From Salinibaculum rarum (GTDB lineage Archaea; Halobacteriota; Halobacteria; Halobacteriales; Haloarculaceae): DNA of 64,000 nucleotides. The stretch lies in assembly GCF_030505615.1 (NCBI RefSeq), contig NZ_CP129992.1, forward strand, positions 2,666,001 through 2,730,000. Direction: 5' to 3'. Positions 41,607 to 49,843 of this stretch are shown piece by piece. The position numbers and the translations under genes were made by a program. Below the pieces are notes generated by a model. That model ran no database searches. It was not told the origin of the DNA and saw only the letters and a program-made list of their open reading frames with translations. Positions within the stretch are counted from its first letter, which is position 1, and every line of letters starts with the position of its first letter.

Positions 41607-42650
41607 TTATAGCCACGAGAGACCCGTGTTGAGTTCTTCGAGGAACGACGGCTGTACTTGCGCATCGGGTGGGAACGAGAGTTGGTCGCCGTCTCGGTCA
41701 AGGATGGTTTCGCAGAGGAAGGGATGGGCTGGCTCGAATGAGGGGCTCGTTCGGATGTGGTAGTCGCTGTCGATGGTGAACAGCGCGGCGTCGAACGCGC
41801 GGTGATGCAGCGAGTTCAACACGAGAACGTTCTCCGGGTGTTCGGCTAAGTCCGGGTGCTGACTCCGGGGGAGGATGTGCGCGAGATCCAGCAGCTCTTC
41901 TTCTCGAATACCGGTCAGAGTGCACTCGTGGCCGTAGCGTTCGAGTGTGTCTGCCCGGAAGGCGTCGCTCACGGTGATCTCGGAGGTCTCATAGCGGCGA
42001 ACTCGACCGCTCTGGTCGAGGGGCTCCCCGGTCGGCCACTGGGCGACCTCTCCGGTCTGGACCCACTGCTGCCAGACGTCGGGCGCTGCGCTGTCGTCGT
42101 TCTGCTGGGCGCGCTCGTGCAGCCACGTGACGGGGACGGTGTTGGTGTTGAGGACGGAGAAGTGGAACTGGTAGTTCGGGACCTGTGTCCCGTCCTCAGA
42201 ACGGTACGCACGCACCTCGAGGTGGTCGGGAACGCAGAGGCCGCAGAACTCGACGACGCCTGATTCGGGTTTGCGGAAGACAAAGAAGGGCGGGACGTCC
42301 TCGCGCCGACCGGCCGCGGCGTTGTCGAAGGCGGCCTTGATCTTCTGATTCTGCGCGGACTCATCGTATGGATTGTCGGCTTTCGCGTCGCCCCAGTAGC
42401 TGATGTACCCAGCGTTGACAGCGAGGGTGTCTTCCCACGGGTCGTCGTGCTGGGAGATACCGCTGTCGTTCGAGACGAGGACGAGCGCAGCGGGCGTCTC
42501 AGACCGATCCGCACCGAGGTCGCGGATGCCACCGGTGTTCTTGATGCCGCTGTCGAGCGGACCGCGGACCCAGCGGAGGAACTGGTCGTCCGGGTTGCGA
42601 TAACTCCCGGTGTCGCGGTATTGTTGCCCGACCCGAAACGCGTGTTGCAT
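41607..42650 (-). CDS. HNH endonuclease with N-terminal sensor-like domain, putative restriction enzyme
   Basis: A 347-residue protein. The HNH domain is near the C-terminus (residues ~228-295): LERYGHECTLTGIREEELLDLAHILPRSQHPD (conserved AHI with catalytic His) and LVLNSLHHRAFDAALFTID (N and H). This is the HNH_2 type found in restriction enzymes. The first ~200 residues (VGQQYRDTGSYRN, LVSNDSGISQHDDPWEDT, AGYISYWGD, FFVFRKPESGVVEFCGL) form an unrecognised domain of the kind used to read modified DNA. A modification-dependent restriction role is inferred from the arrangement; the modification read is unknown. Confidence 0.75.
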   Translation of the reverse strand: MQHAFRVGQQYRDTGSYRNPDDQFLRWVRGPLDSGIKNTGGIRDLGADRSETPAALVLVSNDSGISQHDDPWEDTLAVNAGYISYWGDAKADNPYDESAQNQKIKAAFDNAAAGRREDVPPFFVFRKPESGVVEFCGLCVPDHLEVRAYRSEDGTQVPNYQFHFSVLNTNTVPVTWLHERAQQNDDSAAPDVWQQWVQTGEVAQWPTGEPLDQSGRVRRYETSEITVSDAFRADTLERYGHECTLTGIREEELLDLAHILPRSQHPDLAEHPENVLVLNSLHHRAFDAALFTIDSDYHIRTSPSFEPAHPFLCETILDRDGDQLSFPPDAQVQPSFLEELNTGLSWL

Positions 42651-42761
42651 GATACCACGGCATTACGTCTGTCGATCAATAAATGCCTGCGTACCATTCG
42701 GACGGAGGGGAACGGTGACCTCCCGCTAGTGGTGTGTTTTGATCCGGTCTACGGTACTGTG

Positions 42762-42920
42762 ATGACTGCCCGCGTCTACTACCACCACCCTGAGGATTCT
42801 CAGTATTCTCTCGCATATGTCACTCAGAACAGGGATGACATAACGACGTCCGGGCAAGATGCGATTATTGAGTACTACGACCTGGATGAGGAGTTTTTCG
42901 TACTGTATACGAATCAATAG
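42762..42920 (+). CDS. hypothetical 52-residue protein
   Basis: MTARVYYHHPEDSQYSLAYV, then QNRDDITTSGQDAIIEYYDLDEEFFVLY-type acidic strands. Acidic composition and an ATG 110 bp from the divergent HNH start make it plausible, but it is short and unrecognised. Confidence 0.4.
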   Translation: MTARVYYHHPEDSQYSLAYVTQNRDDITTSGQDAIIEYYDLDEEFFVLYTNQ

Positions 42921-43075
42921 GTGGCGGAAGGACACTCCTGCTTTGTGTCGGCGTCGAAGGTATATTTAGAGTCTATGTATTCTAAGCGGCTGTAGAGGCG
43001 ACTTTTATTAAAATAACTCTTAACAACTACCTTTATTGCGAGAGAGAATTTAGACTCTATGTGCGCTGAGCGGCT

Positions 43076-43909
43076 ATGGAGTCAACAAACGACGAAGAGA
43101 ATCAACGAAAGAGCCTATCGACGCGCGAGTCACAGGCACTGTCACGGCTCGCAAGCGAAAACCGGCAGGTCATCAGTATTAGTGACATCGCAGACGCGCT
43201 TGATATTCCGCGGAAGTCGGCCAAGGACATGGCGTATGCGCTCAAGGAGAAGGGGTGGCTTGAGCGGATCGCGCACGGGAAGTACCTCATTCTGCCGCTC
43301 GCTGCGGGTGGAAACGCTGTGTATACCGAGCACGAGTTCGTAATCGCGTCGGCCCTCGTGGAGCCGATGTACGTTGGATACTGGAGTGCGCTGAATCATC
43401 ACGGACTGACGGAGCAGATGTCCCGGACGGTGTATGTCGTAACGACAGCGCGTGCTCAAGAGCGCGAAATTCACGGGGTGACGTACCGACCGGTGACTGT
43501 CACTGAGCAGAAATTCTTTGGCTATCAACCGACGGCGGTCGGGTCGAATCAGGTGAACATCTCGAGTGTCGAAAAGACGCTGGTTGATTGTGCCGATCAT
43601 CCAGAGTTCTGTGGGGGGATCAGCGAGCTTGCGAAGGCGATGCAGAACGCTGTCGAAACGAATTGTTCGTGGGAACGCGTCGTTGAGTACCAGCGGCGAG
43701 TCGGGAACGGTGCTGCAACGAAACGACTAGTGTACCTCGCTGACCAATTGGACATCGACCTTCCAGGGTATCAGGATCTCGTTGAGAACTTCACAACTGG
43801 CTACCCGCTGCTCGATCCGACGCGAGAAGCTAAGGGTACCCGTGACAGCACGTATCAACTTCGTCTGAACGTCGCCCACGAATCGTTCCTTCCGGAGGAC
43901 GTCTCATGA
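43076..43909 (+). CDS. abiEi: AbiEi-type antitoxin / transcription regulator
   Basis: A 277-residue protein: winged helix at residues ~17-75 (ESQALSRLASENRQVISISDIADALDIPRKSAKDMAYALKEKGWLERI), then the AbiEi C-terminal domain (HEFVIASALVEPMYVGYWSALNHHGLTEQM, RTVYVVTTAR, VNISSVEKTLVDCADHPEFCGG). AbiEi represses the operon and antagonises the AbiEii nucleotidyltransferase toxin. The next start overlaps its stop (ATGA) as in complete operons, but the toxin is cut after 21 codons. AT-rich promoter with TATTTAG and TTTATT elements at 42960-43040. Confidence 0.9.
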   Translation: MESTNDEENQRKSLSTRESQALSRLASENRQVISISDIADALDIPRKSAKDMAYALKEKGWLERIAHGKYLILPLAAGGNAVYTEHEFVIASALVEPMYVGYWSALNHHGLTEQMSRTVYVVTTARAQEREIHGVTYRPVTVTEQKFFGYQPTAVGSNQVNISSVEKTLVDCADHPEFCGGISELAKAMQNAVETNCSWERVVEYQRRVGNGAATKRLVYLADQLDIDLPGYQDLVENFTTGYPLLDPTREAKGTRDSTYQLRLNVAHESFLPEDVS

Positions 43910-43971
43910 TTTCCGAAGCACAACTTCGACGGCTGGCCAGAGAGTTGGATGTCCGCCTCGGTCTTTTTTGA
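43906..43971 (+). pseudogene. AbiEii toxin remnant
   Basis: ATG overlapping the abiEi stop; reads MISEAQLRRLARELDVRLGL and stops after 21 residues. AbiEii proteins commonly begin with a similar MISE-x-x-L-R-x-L-A helix. The following sequence does not continue the family in any frame, so the rest of the gene has been lost by deletion or replacement. Confidence 0.6.
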
Positions 43972-44050
43972 ACTGGCCATAATCGCGCTTGGCGTTGCCG
44001 GTTTCCCTCGTGTTACTCGCCGGAATCGGCTGGATGTGAACCAAGGTCCG

Positions 44051-44566
44051 TCAATGCGGAGAGTCACAGACGCACACGCCGCCTTCCCGGATCTGGTCGG
44101 TGACGTACTCGTGGACGCTGCGAGCGAGTTGCTGCATTGTATCCGCTTGACGTTCTGTCGGACGGCGGCCGCCGTAGTAACTGTCTGTGCGGTTAGTGTC
44201 GTACAGTTGTCGGAGGTCACGGGTCGTTGGCTCGGAGAGGAGGCCGAGGGCTGTTGCGCGGTCGTAGCAGGTGGTGTGGTCGTGAAAGTCCTCAAGATTG
44301 TCGCCGCCTTCGGCTAAGGCGTAGGCTTCGACGGAGCGTTCGGTCGCGCCGAAGCACAATTCGATTGTCGCGGTGTAGAAGCCTTGATCGGAGAGTGTAT
44401 CGACCGCCGCCAGCAGCCGGCATGCTTTCGTCAGCTGGGTTTTCCAGTCGGCGTCGGAATTGATTGCGTCTTCGCGCGTCGGGACACCGTATCCTTCTTC
44501 GTTGAATGCGTCGATGGCTGCGGCGAGTGCATCCACAATGGCTTGCGGGTCCGATTCCCTACTCAT
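44051..44566 (-). CDS. HEPN-domain protein, toxin-like partner of an MNT nucleotidyltransferase
   Basis: A 171-residue helical protein (ATG at 44564-44566 overlapping the upstream stop by 8 bp). HEPN-like features: KACRLLAAVDTLSDQGFYTATIELCFGATERSVEAYALA and the C-terminal LYDTNRTDSYYGGR, in the place of the R-x4-6-H active site of HEPN nucleases; the usual histidine is not obvious. HEPN and MNT genes in one operon form toxin-antitoxin modules (HepT/MntA type). The assignment rests on the partner and the helical pattern. Confidence 0.68.
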   Translation of the reverse strand: MSRESDPQAIVDALAAAIDAFNEEGYGVPTREDAINSDADWKTQLTKACRLLAAVDTLSDQGFYTATIELCFGATERSVEAYALAEGGDNLEDFHDHTTCYDRATALGLLSEPTTRDLRQLYDTNRTDSYYGGRRPTERQADTMQQLARSVHEYVTDQIREGGVCVCDSPH

Positions 44567-45251
44567 CGAGATCACCGTGGAAGACCATCTCCCGAACGGT
44601 CTCGAATTTCTCCGAGTCATAGACAACGAGGCCATTGCCGAGGACATCGTGGAGTTCGTCGGTGTAGTTTGGGACTGCTGGCAGTGATTCGACGTCGATG
44701 TCGTATGCGTACCGCCCGGTGTCGAATTCTTGGTCTTCGAGGTCTTGTCGAACGCGGTTCGCGGTTCGCTGATTCGCCATCCGGTCGTCTTCGACGAGGA
44801 CCCACAGGTCGATGTCACTCCGACGGTCAGCGTCGCCGCGCGCGACACTCCCATACAGGATAATCCCGACGGCGTCGTCGAGTTGTTCGATTAATTCATC
44901 GACGGCTGTGCGGACTGGCGTATGGAATTCGGCCTGCGGGATGTGCAGGATCGGATCGTCTGGCCGGGATAACCGCCCGGAGTTGATTTGTACCAGCCGC
45001 GTGTTCCCGTTGCGCCGGTCGGTAACGAGATCGTTGGCGGCTAAGATATTGACGGCCTTGGTGATGGTCGGCTGGGAGTAGTCTACTGCATCAGTTAGTT
45101 CGGTGATGGAGAACTCGTCGGTATGGTATCGAGTTAAAAAGGAGAGAATGTCGTGGACGGCCTGACTTTTGAATATGTCAGCGTCTTGTGCGGGGATCTC
45201 AAGCGATATCGTCGCTCCATTTCCTCCGTCAGTATTCGACCGACTTTCCAT
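44559..45251 (-). CDS. HTH-MNT nucleotidyltransferase, antitoxin-like
   Basis: A 230-residue two-domain protein. Residues ~30-90 are a winged helix (AVHDILSFLTRYHTDEFSITELTDAVDYSQPTITKAVNIL). Residues ~125-215 are a minimal nucleotidyltransferase with the signature GSVARGDADRRSDIDLWVLVE (G-S-x10-D-x-D). MntA-type antitoxins inactivate HEPN toxins by adding AMP. The added HTH points to self-regulation. It overlaps the HEPN gene by 8 bp. Confidence 0.88.
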   Translation of the reverse strand: MESRSNTDGGNGATISLEIPAQDADIFKSQAVHDILSFLTRYHTDEFSITELTDAVDYSQPTITKAVNILAANDLVTDRRNGNTRLVQINSGRLSRPDDPILHIPQAEFHTPVRTAVDELIEQLDDAVGIILYGSVARGDADRRSDIDLWVLVEDDRMANQRTANRVRQDLEDQEFDTGRYAYDIDVESLPAVPNYTDELHDVLGNGLVVYDSEKFETVREMVFHGDLDE

Positions 45252-45328
45252 ACAAAACTGTTCGGACGGCCAAGTACTTAAACTTCATATAGAATACTGC
45301 GCTCCACATATATGGTCGGAGACGAGAG

Positions 45329-45709
45329 CTAGGCAATCGCGCCCGTGTCTTCCGCGATGAATGTACCATCTTCGCAGACAGGGCATTGCTCGTCAACAAG
45401 CTCATCGATGGTCTTGACCGCATTTGACCGACACTCCGGACACGCTTTCTCGTCACGGTCCAAGTCCAAGTCTACCTGCGTTTCACAGTGGATACAGAAG
45501 CAGTACGTGTTGAATCCAGTACGGCGGTCTATCTCCTTTTGGGCGGCATCTTTGCCGATTACTTCTCGAGCGCGCCTCATCTCGCCGGGATGCGGGCAGT
45601 GGACGCGTTCGCCGTCGTCCGCAGTTGCGTACATGTAGTAGCCCCAGCCGGACGGCATCTCGAACTCACGGTCCGGATTCGTACAGTAGAAGTCGAATAT
45701 CTGGGGCAT
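45329..45709 (-). CDS. zinc-ribbon protein of unknown function
   Basis: A 126-residue protein with several cysteine pairs: FYCTNPDREFEMPSGWG and HCPHPGEMRRA at the N-terminus, CFCIHCETQ and CPECRSN in the middle, and CPVCEDGTF at the end. At least two zinc sites are likely. It resembles nothing I can name. Single gene, minus strand. Confidence 0.6.
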   Translation of the reverse strand: MPQIFDFYCTNPDREFEMPSGWGYYMYATADDGERVHCPHPGEMRRAREVIGKDAAQKEIDRRTGFNTYCFCIHCETQVDLDLDRDEKACPECRSNAVKTIDELVDEQCPVCEDGTFIAEDTGAIA

Positions 45710-45810
45710 TGATGCGGCGGTACACCCGGACGTCAGTAATCAGTTTCCCTAAATCGGATACAGCCAATTCTCGTTTCGTAGGACTGCACCCCTCGTATTC
45801 GCACGGTTCG

Positions 45811-46248
45811 TTACTCGCTCCAGAATGCTTCGATCCGTTCGTCGAGGCGGGTGAGTACCGTGGCGAGTACGTCCCGCCACTCGTCTGGATACTCGGCATC
45901 GTCGCCTGGTGTCGGTGCCGCTGGGGGCGGGTGGAAGTGTTCGCGGGTGTTGTGGTCGTTGGGGTGGCGATCCCAGCGGCACTCCCACGAATCACCCGTC
46001 TGGTATTGCTCAGAGTAGTGGATACTGAAGTCGTCAGTCTCGAACCAGCGGATCCGAAGATAGGCACGCGTGACCCCGCTTGGGAAGTACCCGAGGTCGT
46101 AGTCAGCGACGACAGCGTTCGGCGCAAATGACGGCCGTGCGTGGACGGTGTCGAAGCGAGCGCTTCGGGCAAGATGCGCGGCAATCCGGTCGAGAACTTC
46201 CGCATCGATGGGACCGGTACGGGGCGGCTCGTCCGGGTTGTCAGGCAT
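45811..46248 (-). CDS. TumE-like toxin family protein
   Basis: A 145-residue protein (ATG at 46248, overlapping the HTH gene by 8 bp). The pattern FAPNAVVADYDLGYFPSGVTRAYLRIRWFETDDFSIHYSEQY, then CRWDRHPNDHNTREHFHPPP, fits the TumE family: a strand with R-x-R and a His-rich HFHPPP close. TumE-type proteins are probable RNases of type II toxin-antitoxin pairs. Here the partner is a winged-helix protein instead of the usual TumA, a combination I recall from haloarchaea. Confidence 0.65.
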   Translation of the reverse strand: MPDNPDEPPRTGPIDAEVLDRIAAHLARSARFDTVHARPSFAPNAVVADYDLGYFPSGVTRAYLRIRWFETDDFSIHYSEQYQTGDSWECRWDRHPNDHNTREHFHPPPAAPTPGDDAEYPDEWRDVLATVLTRLDERIEAFWSE

Positions 46249-46810
46249 CGATGTGACCGGGAGTGCTCCCGGAGGCTGGATGGTCACGCCGCGCCGCGTC
46301 GAGGAGCGCTGCTCTGCGTTCGAGCGTTTTCCACTCGGAGAGTGCCTCCCACGCGTCCTCAGTAGCCATGTCCTTGCTGGCTTCGACGAGGGAGACATCG
46401 TCGGGGTCGTCCGCGCCGAACTGGTCTCTGTAGTCTTCGATCTGCTCAATGGCGTCTGAGAGCGCTTCGACGATCTCTTGATCGGTGTATTCGTCGCGGA
46501 TCCGGTCGATGCGTCGCCACTGGAAGTACGCATCGTTGCGCTCGTATCGGACGGGGCGGCCGTCGTGGCGGTGAACCATCCCCATCTCGGTGAACCACTC
46601 TAGGTAGTCACGGGCAGTCTCGGTATCACAGTCAGCGTGGTCTGCGATGTCGGACACCTTCGTAGGCGTTCGCAGTCCGATGACTATGTCGAGGAGTCGC
46701 TCGCGGATCGGCCCGCGCTTGAGTAGCGATTCGGGTGATTCGAGCTTGTCGAGGTCAGGCGGCGATTCGTCGCCAGCGTACGCGTCGTCGGGAATGTCGG
46801 TGATGTCCAT
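46241..46810 (-). CDS. winged-helix protein, probable antitoxin partner of the TumE-like gene
   Basis: A 189-residue protein (ATG at 46810). A winged helix occupies residues ~35-90 (RERLLDIVIGLRTPTKVSDIADHADCDTETARDYLEWFTEMGMVHRHDGRPVRYERN). The C-terminus is a long helical region with IVEALSDAIEQIEDYRDQFG and WKTLERRAALLDAARRDHP. I recall such proteins as DUF7342, not verified. It overlaps the TumE-like gene and is the likely regulator of the pair. Confidence 0.68.
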   Translation of the reverse strand: MDITDIPDDAYAGDESPPDLDKLESPESLLKRGPIRERLLDIVIGLRTPTKVSDIADHADCDTETARDYLEWFTEMGMVHRHDGRPVRYERNDAYFQWRRIDRIRDEYTDQEIVEALSDAIEQIEDYRDQFGADDPDDVSLVEASKDMATEDAWEALSEWKTLERRAALLDAARRDHPASGSTPGHIDA

Positions 46811-46911
46811 TCGAGAACCCTTACTTGGGACTAACACCTATAGCGATATATATCTATTGTACGCTGAATTATTTCTGATTAGGCGGTGGACCTTGGTTCG
46901 AAGGCGTGTAG

Positions 46912-47529
46912 TCACACCTTCAGCATGTGGTCGTAGATTCGTTCAGTGGTTTGGATACTCCGGTGCCGGAGTCGGTTGCGCACGTCGTAGAGCGTGTTCT
47001 CGTCTTCGGTGTTCATCATCCGGTAGGCGACCCCGTGACGGAGTGCGTGTGGCGTGACGTCGTCGGGTGTGCCTCTGCTCCCGTCGATCTTGTAGGGGCG
47101 AATGCCTGCCTCGTCCGCGATTTTGTGGAGCATGTTCCGAATGCCCTGCTCGGAGATGCGGTCTGAGGAGCGAGCGGGGAAGAGTGCGGGCGTGTCTTTC
47201 CAGCGATTAGTGAGGTAGGCCGACAGCAGCCGTGCGGTGTCGTCCGCAAGCTCGAGTGTGACGGGTGGGGGCGAGTTCTCGTTGGGGTAGTCCTTCTGGA
47301 TCTCCGTCGGGAGGTAGAGCTCTGAGTTGGTGTGTCGAAGAAGTTCCACATCGAGTTGGGCGAGCTCGCCGACGCGAAGCCCAGAATCGTACATCGTCGC
47401 CACGATGGCCTCGTTGCGTTGCTGCAAGTAGTCGGCTCCCGTCGCGTAACACGCTGAGCGGAGAGACTCGACTTGGTCGGGCGTCACCCACACTTTCGCA
47501 CGAACTTGGGAATTTGCGTAATCACTCAT
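46912..47529 (-). CDS. tyrosine recombinase (short integrase, catalytic domain only)
   Basis: A 205-residue XerD/phage-integrase catalytic domain. Active-site residues: R in YDSGLRVGELAQLD (~51), H-x2-R in TPHALRHGVAYRMM (~165-168), H/R in LRHRSIQTTERIY and the nucleophile Y (~199). The N-terminal core-binding domain is missing, which is common for a group of short haloarchaeal integrases. TATA-like element at ~47540 (TTTATAATC). It may move one of the toxin-antitoxin segments near it. Confidence 0.85.
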   Translation of the reverse strand: MSDYANSQVRAKVWVTPDQVESLRSACYATGADYLQQRNEAIVATMYDSGLRVGELAQLDVELLRHTNSELYLPTEIQKDYPNENSPPPVTLELADDTARLLSAYLTNRWKDTPALFPARSSDRISEQGIRNMLHKIADEAGIRPYKIDGSRGTPDDVTPHALRHGVAYRMMNTEDENTLYDVRNRLRHRSIQTTERIYDHMLKV

Positions 47530-48099
47530 TTTGGTACACCGCCTTTATAATCAATAGTGGTCTGAATCCTCTTGAACTTTGGACTTTACAGAGAGACTCC
47601 TAAGTTGAGCTGAGTTAGTGTTTGACCGCATCATATGCACCGTACCCCAGATAGGTTGTCAATGAGCGAGTGTGATTGAAATTCACCAGGACCTGACATT
47701 TCAGTTACCAGAGACTGCTGGCTGATTGTATTAGTGGTGTTCTGAGCTCTTACCGAGATCAGTGAAGCAGCGGTATCTGCCTGTGTATTGATAGATGATC
47801 CAGTGCGAGATATAGAGAGTGAAGTCAGCACACGAGCGTCTTTGCTTCCAAGCGGGTTATGCTGAACCAGTTGGTAGACCAAGTCCGATCACTATACACT
47901 CTGTATCGACCGATTCGAGAAACGTCGATTCCAACCACCTTCTGTGACTGATTCACACCCAAAATTGTTGCGCAATTTGAAGTTCTTCTCATGGCTGATT
48001 GTTACAGTATTCGTTCATACTTGAAAACAGAAATGCAGAAATAAAGGGTGTGAGAGGAATTCTGCACCACCGAAGATCTAGATGGCCGTATTATTCCGC
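47530..48099. other. 570-bp region without a convincing gene
   Basis: A minus-strand frame at 47631-47882 (83 codons, VYQLVQHNPLGSKDARVLTS) has an ordinary composition but no recognisable family and could be the end of a degraded secreted-protein gene. A/T-rich segments at 47990-48060. No repeats or RNA genes seen. Confidence 0.4.
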
Positions 48100-48708
48100 C
48101 TAAGTGGCGTTAGAGGTAGCCTCGGCTCTGATAACGAGGTTGCCACTCCCACCATCATCAATGAGTCTTTCAAGATCTTCCTCATAGTCGTTAGCCCCAC
48201 CGTAGTTCGTCAAGTCCACTTGAATTCCGACTAAGATTTCCCCACCCGTATCAAGGGTGTAGCCTCCCTTCTCTATGTCGTTAACGTTGGGGTTATCACC
48301 TCTGTAAAAGGTAAGCACATCTCGAACTTGCTGATCTGTGAAGTTGTCTGAAGCGCTCTCAAGGTTGGATTTGTCAATTTTGACATTCACTGGCTGGGTC
48401 CCTTGATTTTTGATTTTGAATATTTTATCAATCTGAGTGACTGCTTGGGCGTTCACCCCATCGCCGCCCGGCTGGCCAGCACCTAGTCCTCCACCGAGTT
48501 CGATCTCAACATCCTCCCCCATTTCGTAAGCGTATCCACCGTTAGGACCGCTTGCTGGTTCGATAGCAAGGTAAGCCTGGGCGTCGTCAGCGATGGTAAT
48601 ACCGAAGTTGCGATTGGCTTCAACACTCGTAAACGCACCAGTGCCCACTGCAGCCGCCCCGCCGGCGGCGAGCGATCCAATTCCGATCAGGAATTTGCGT
48701 CGTTGCAT
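48100..48708 (-). CDS. Tat-exported DUF1102-like secreted protein
   Basis: A 202-residue protein (ATG at 48708: MQRRKFLIGIGSLAAGGAAA). The twin-arginine signal ends near AFTSVEANR, followed by a strand-rich domain (GITIADDAQAYLAIEPASGPNGGYAYEMG, IFKIKNQGTQPVNVKIDKSN, GEILVGIQVDLTNYG, GNLVIRAEA). The fold resembles haloarchaeal DUF1102 surface proteins, often encoded with pili or vesicle components. No such partner is adjacent. It has no lipobox, so it is probably released or cell-wall bound. Confidence 0.75.
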   Translation of the reverse strand: MQRRKFLIGIGSLAAGGAAAVGTGAFTSVEANRNFGITIADDAQAYLAIEPASGPNGGYAYEMGEDVEIELGGGLGAGQPGGDGVNAQAVTQIDKIFKIKNQGTQPVNVKIDKSNLESASDNFTDQQVRDVLTFYRGDNPNVNDIEKGGYTLDTGGEILVGIQVDLTNYGGANDYEEDLERLIDDGGSGNLVIRAEATSNAT

Positions 48709-48953
48709 TGTTGGTCTACCTCGGTTGTCCGCGCGCCCATCTGTGGCACGCTTACCTGAATCCACAACCTATACCTACCTTGTATTCAGGCCCGTGAGAG
48801 AGGTATTGATCTGCTTGAAAACCGTCATAACCGGCCCAGGCCCTGTTCACGGCCCGCGTGAACGGTTCAATGAGATCATTATAGCAGCTGTAATTGCCGA
48901 TTCTGGACGAACAACCGAGTACCGTTATAGTGGGTCCACCAGTTTCAGGAGAT

Positions 48954-49676
48954 ATGGCTGAGCATCAAGAGAAACTGCTCGCTGCTCTTGAGGATCTCGC
49001 TGCGGAACTCGGCCGCGGGCCAACACCAGACGAAATCGATGTAAATACTGACCACTCAATTACGGCGTACCGTGAGGCGTTTGGATCGTGGGGAGAGGCG
49101 CTCGCCGTAGCTGATCTCGAACCACCAGCGGGGCGTCGTATTCCTGACGAGGCACTACTGGCGGAGCTTCGTCGATTGGCTCGTGAACTGGAGAAGACGC
49201 CCTCCGAGGAAAACATGAGACAGCACGGCAACCATTCGATCAATACCTACAAACACCGTTTTGGCTCCTGGAACGAGGCCATCGAGGCTGCAGATCTCGA
49301 ATCAAACCCTGATCGAACGGAGCGGTCACGGGAAGCATTACTCGCGGATATTAAACGGGCAGCTGACGATCTTGGCCGCCCGCCAACACGCCGTGAGATG
49401 AGTGAGTATACGGAGTTTGATCCAATTACGTATCGGAACCGCTTCGGGTCGTGGAACCAGGCGCTGGAAGCCGCTGGGCTTGACTCCCGCCCGGCTCAGG
49501 AGCGAGTCTCCGACGACGAACTTCTCACGGAGCTACAGCGCCTGGCAGATGAGTTGGAAAAGCCCCCGACGACGACGGACATGGAACAGAAGGGCGAATT
49601 CAGCCCCAGCACCTACTACAAACGATTTGATAGCTGGAATGATGCACTTGAGGCTGCTGGCTACGATCGGTCCTGA
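48954..49676 (+). CDS. homing-endonuclease-associated repeat protein, four repeats
   Basis: A 240-residue protein made of four ~58-residue repeats, each with L-x-x-L-x-x-L-A-x-E-L-x-x-x-P-[TS] followed by Y-x-x-x-F-[GD]-S-W-x-[ED]-A-[LI]: YREAFGSWGEAL, YKHRFGSWNEAI, YRNRFGSWNQAL, YYKRFDSWNDAL. These helical repeats are DNA-binding modules found in homing and HNH endonucleases and in haloarchaeal regulators. No nuclease motif is present, so it is a DNA-binding protein of unknown target. A TATA-like GTTATAG at ~48923 lies ~30 bp upstream of the ATG, which fits a leaderless transcript. Confidence 0.82.
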   Translation: MAEHQEKLLAALEDLAAELGRGPTPDEIDVNTDHSITAYREAFGSWGEALAVADLEPPAGRRIPDEALLAELRRLARELEKTPSEENMRQHGNHSINTYKHRFGSWNEAIEAADLESNPDRTERSREALLADIKRAADDLGRPPTRREMSEYTEFDPITYRNRFGSWNQALEAAGLDSRPAQERVSDDELLTELQRLADELEKPPTTTDMEQKGEFSPSTYYKRFDSWNDALEAAGYDRS

Positions 49677-49843
49677 GTGGACTCTTCGATTGCGGGGATG
49701 ACACATCACCTGTAGTGAATACTCTACTTAGCCGAAACTTTCAGACAACGCTGTGCGAGACTCGCGCTTTCTATCTTGCACGCTAGCCAGTACCAATATA
49801 AAATACTTGATGACTGTTTTGCCAGATTAGCTAAGAGCCTGCT
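49677..49843. other. short intergenic region
   Basis: Between convergent genes. It carries one copy (49763-49800, minus strand) of the dispersed GTACTGG...GTGCAAGATA motif. No gene. Confidence 0.4.

Noticed and set aside
43949..44317. Plus-strand frame with a hydrophobic start after the AbiEii remnant
   Set aside because: Mostly antisense of the HEPN gene; the hydrophobic stretch is short and no start or family supports it.
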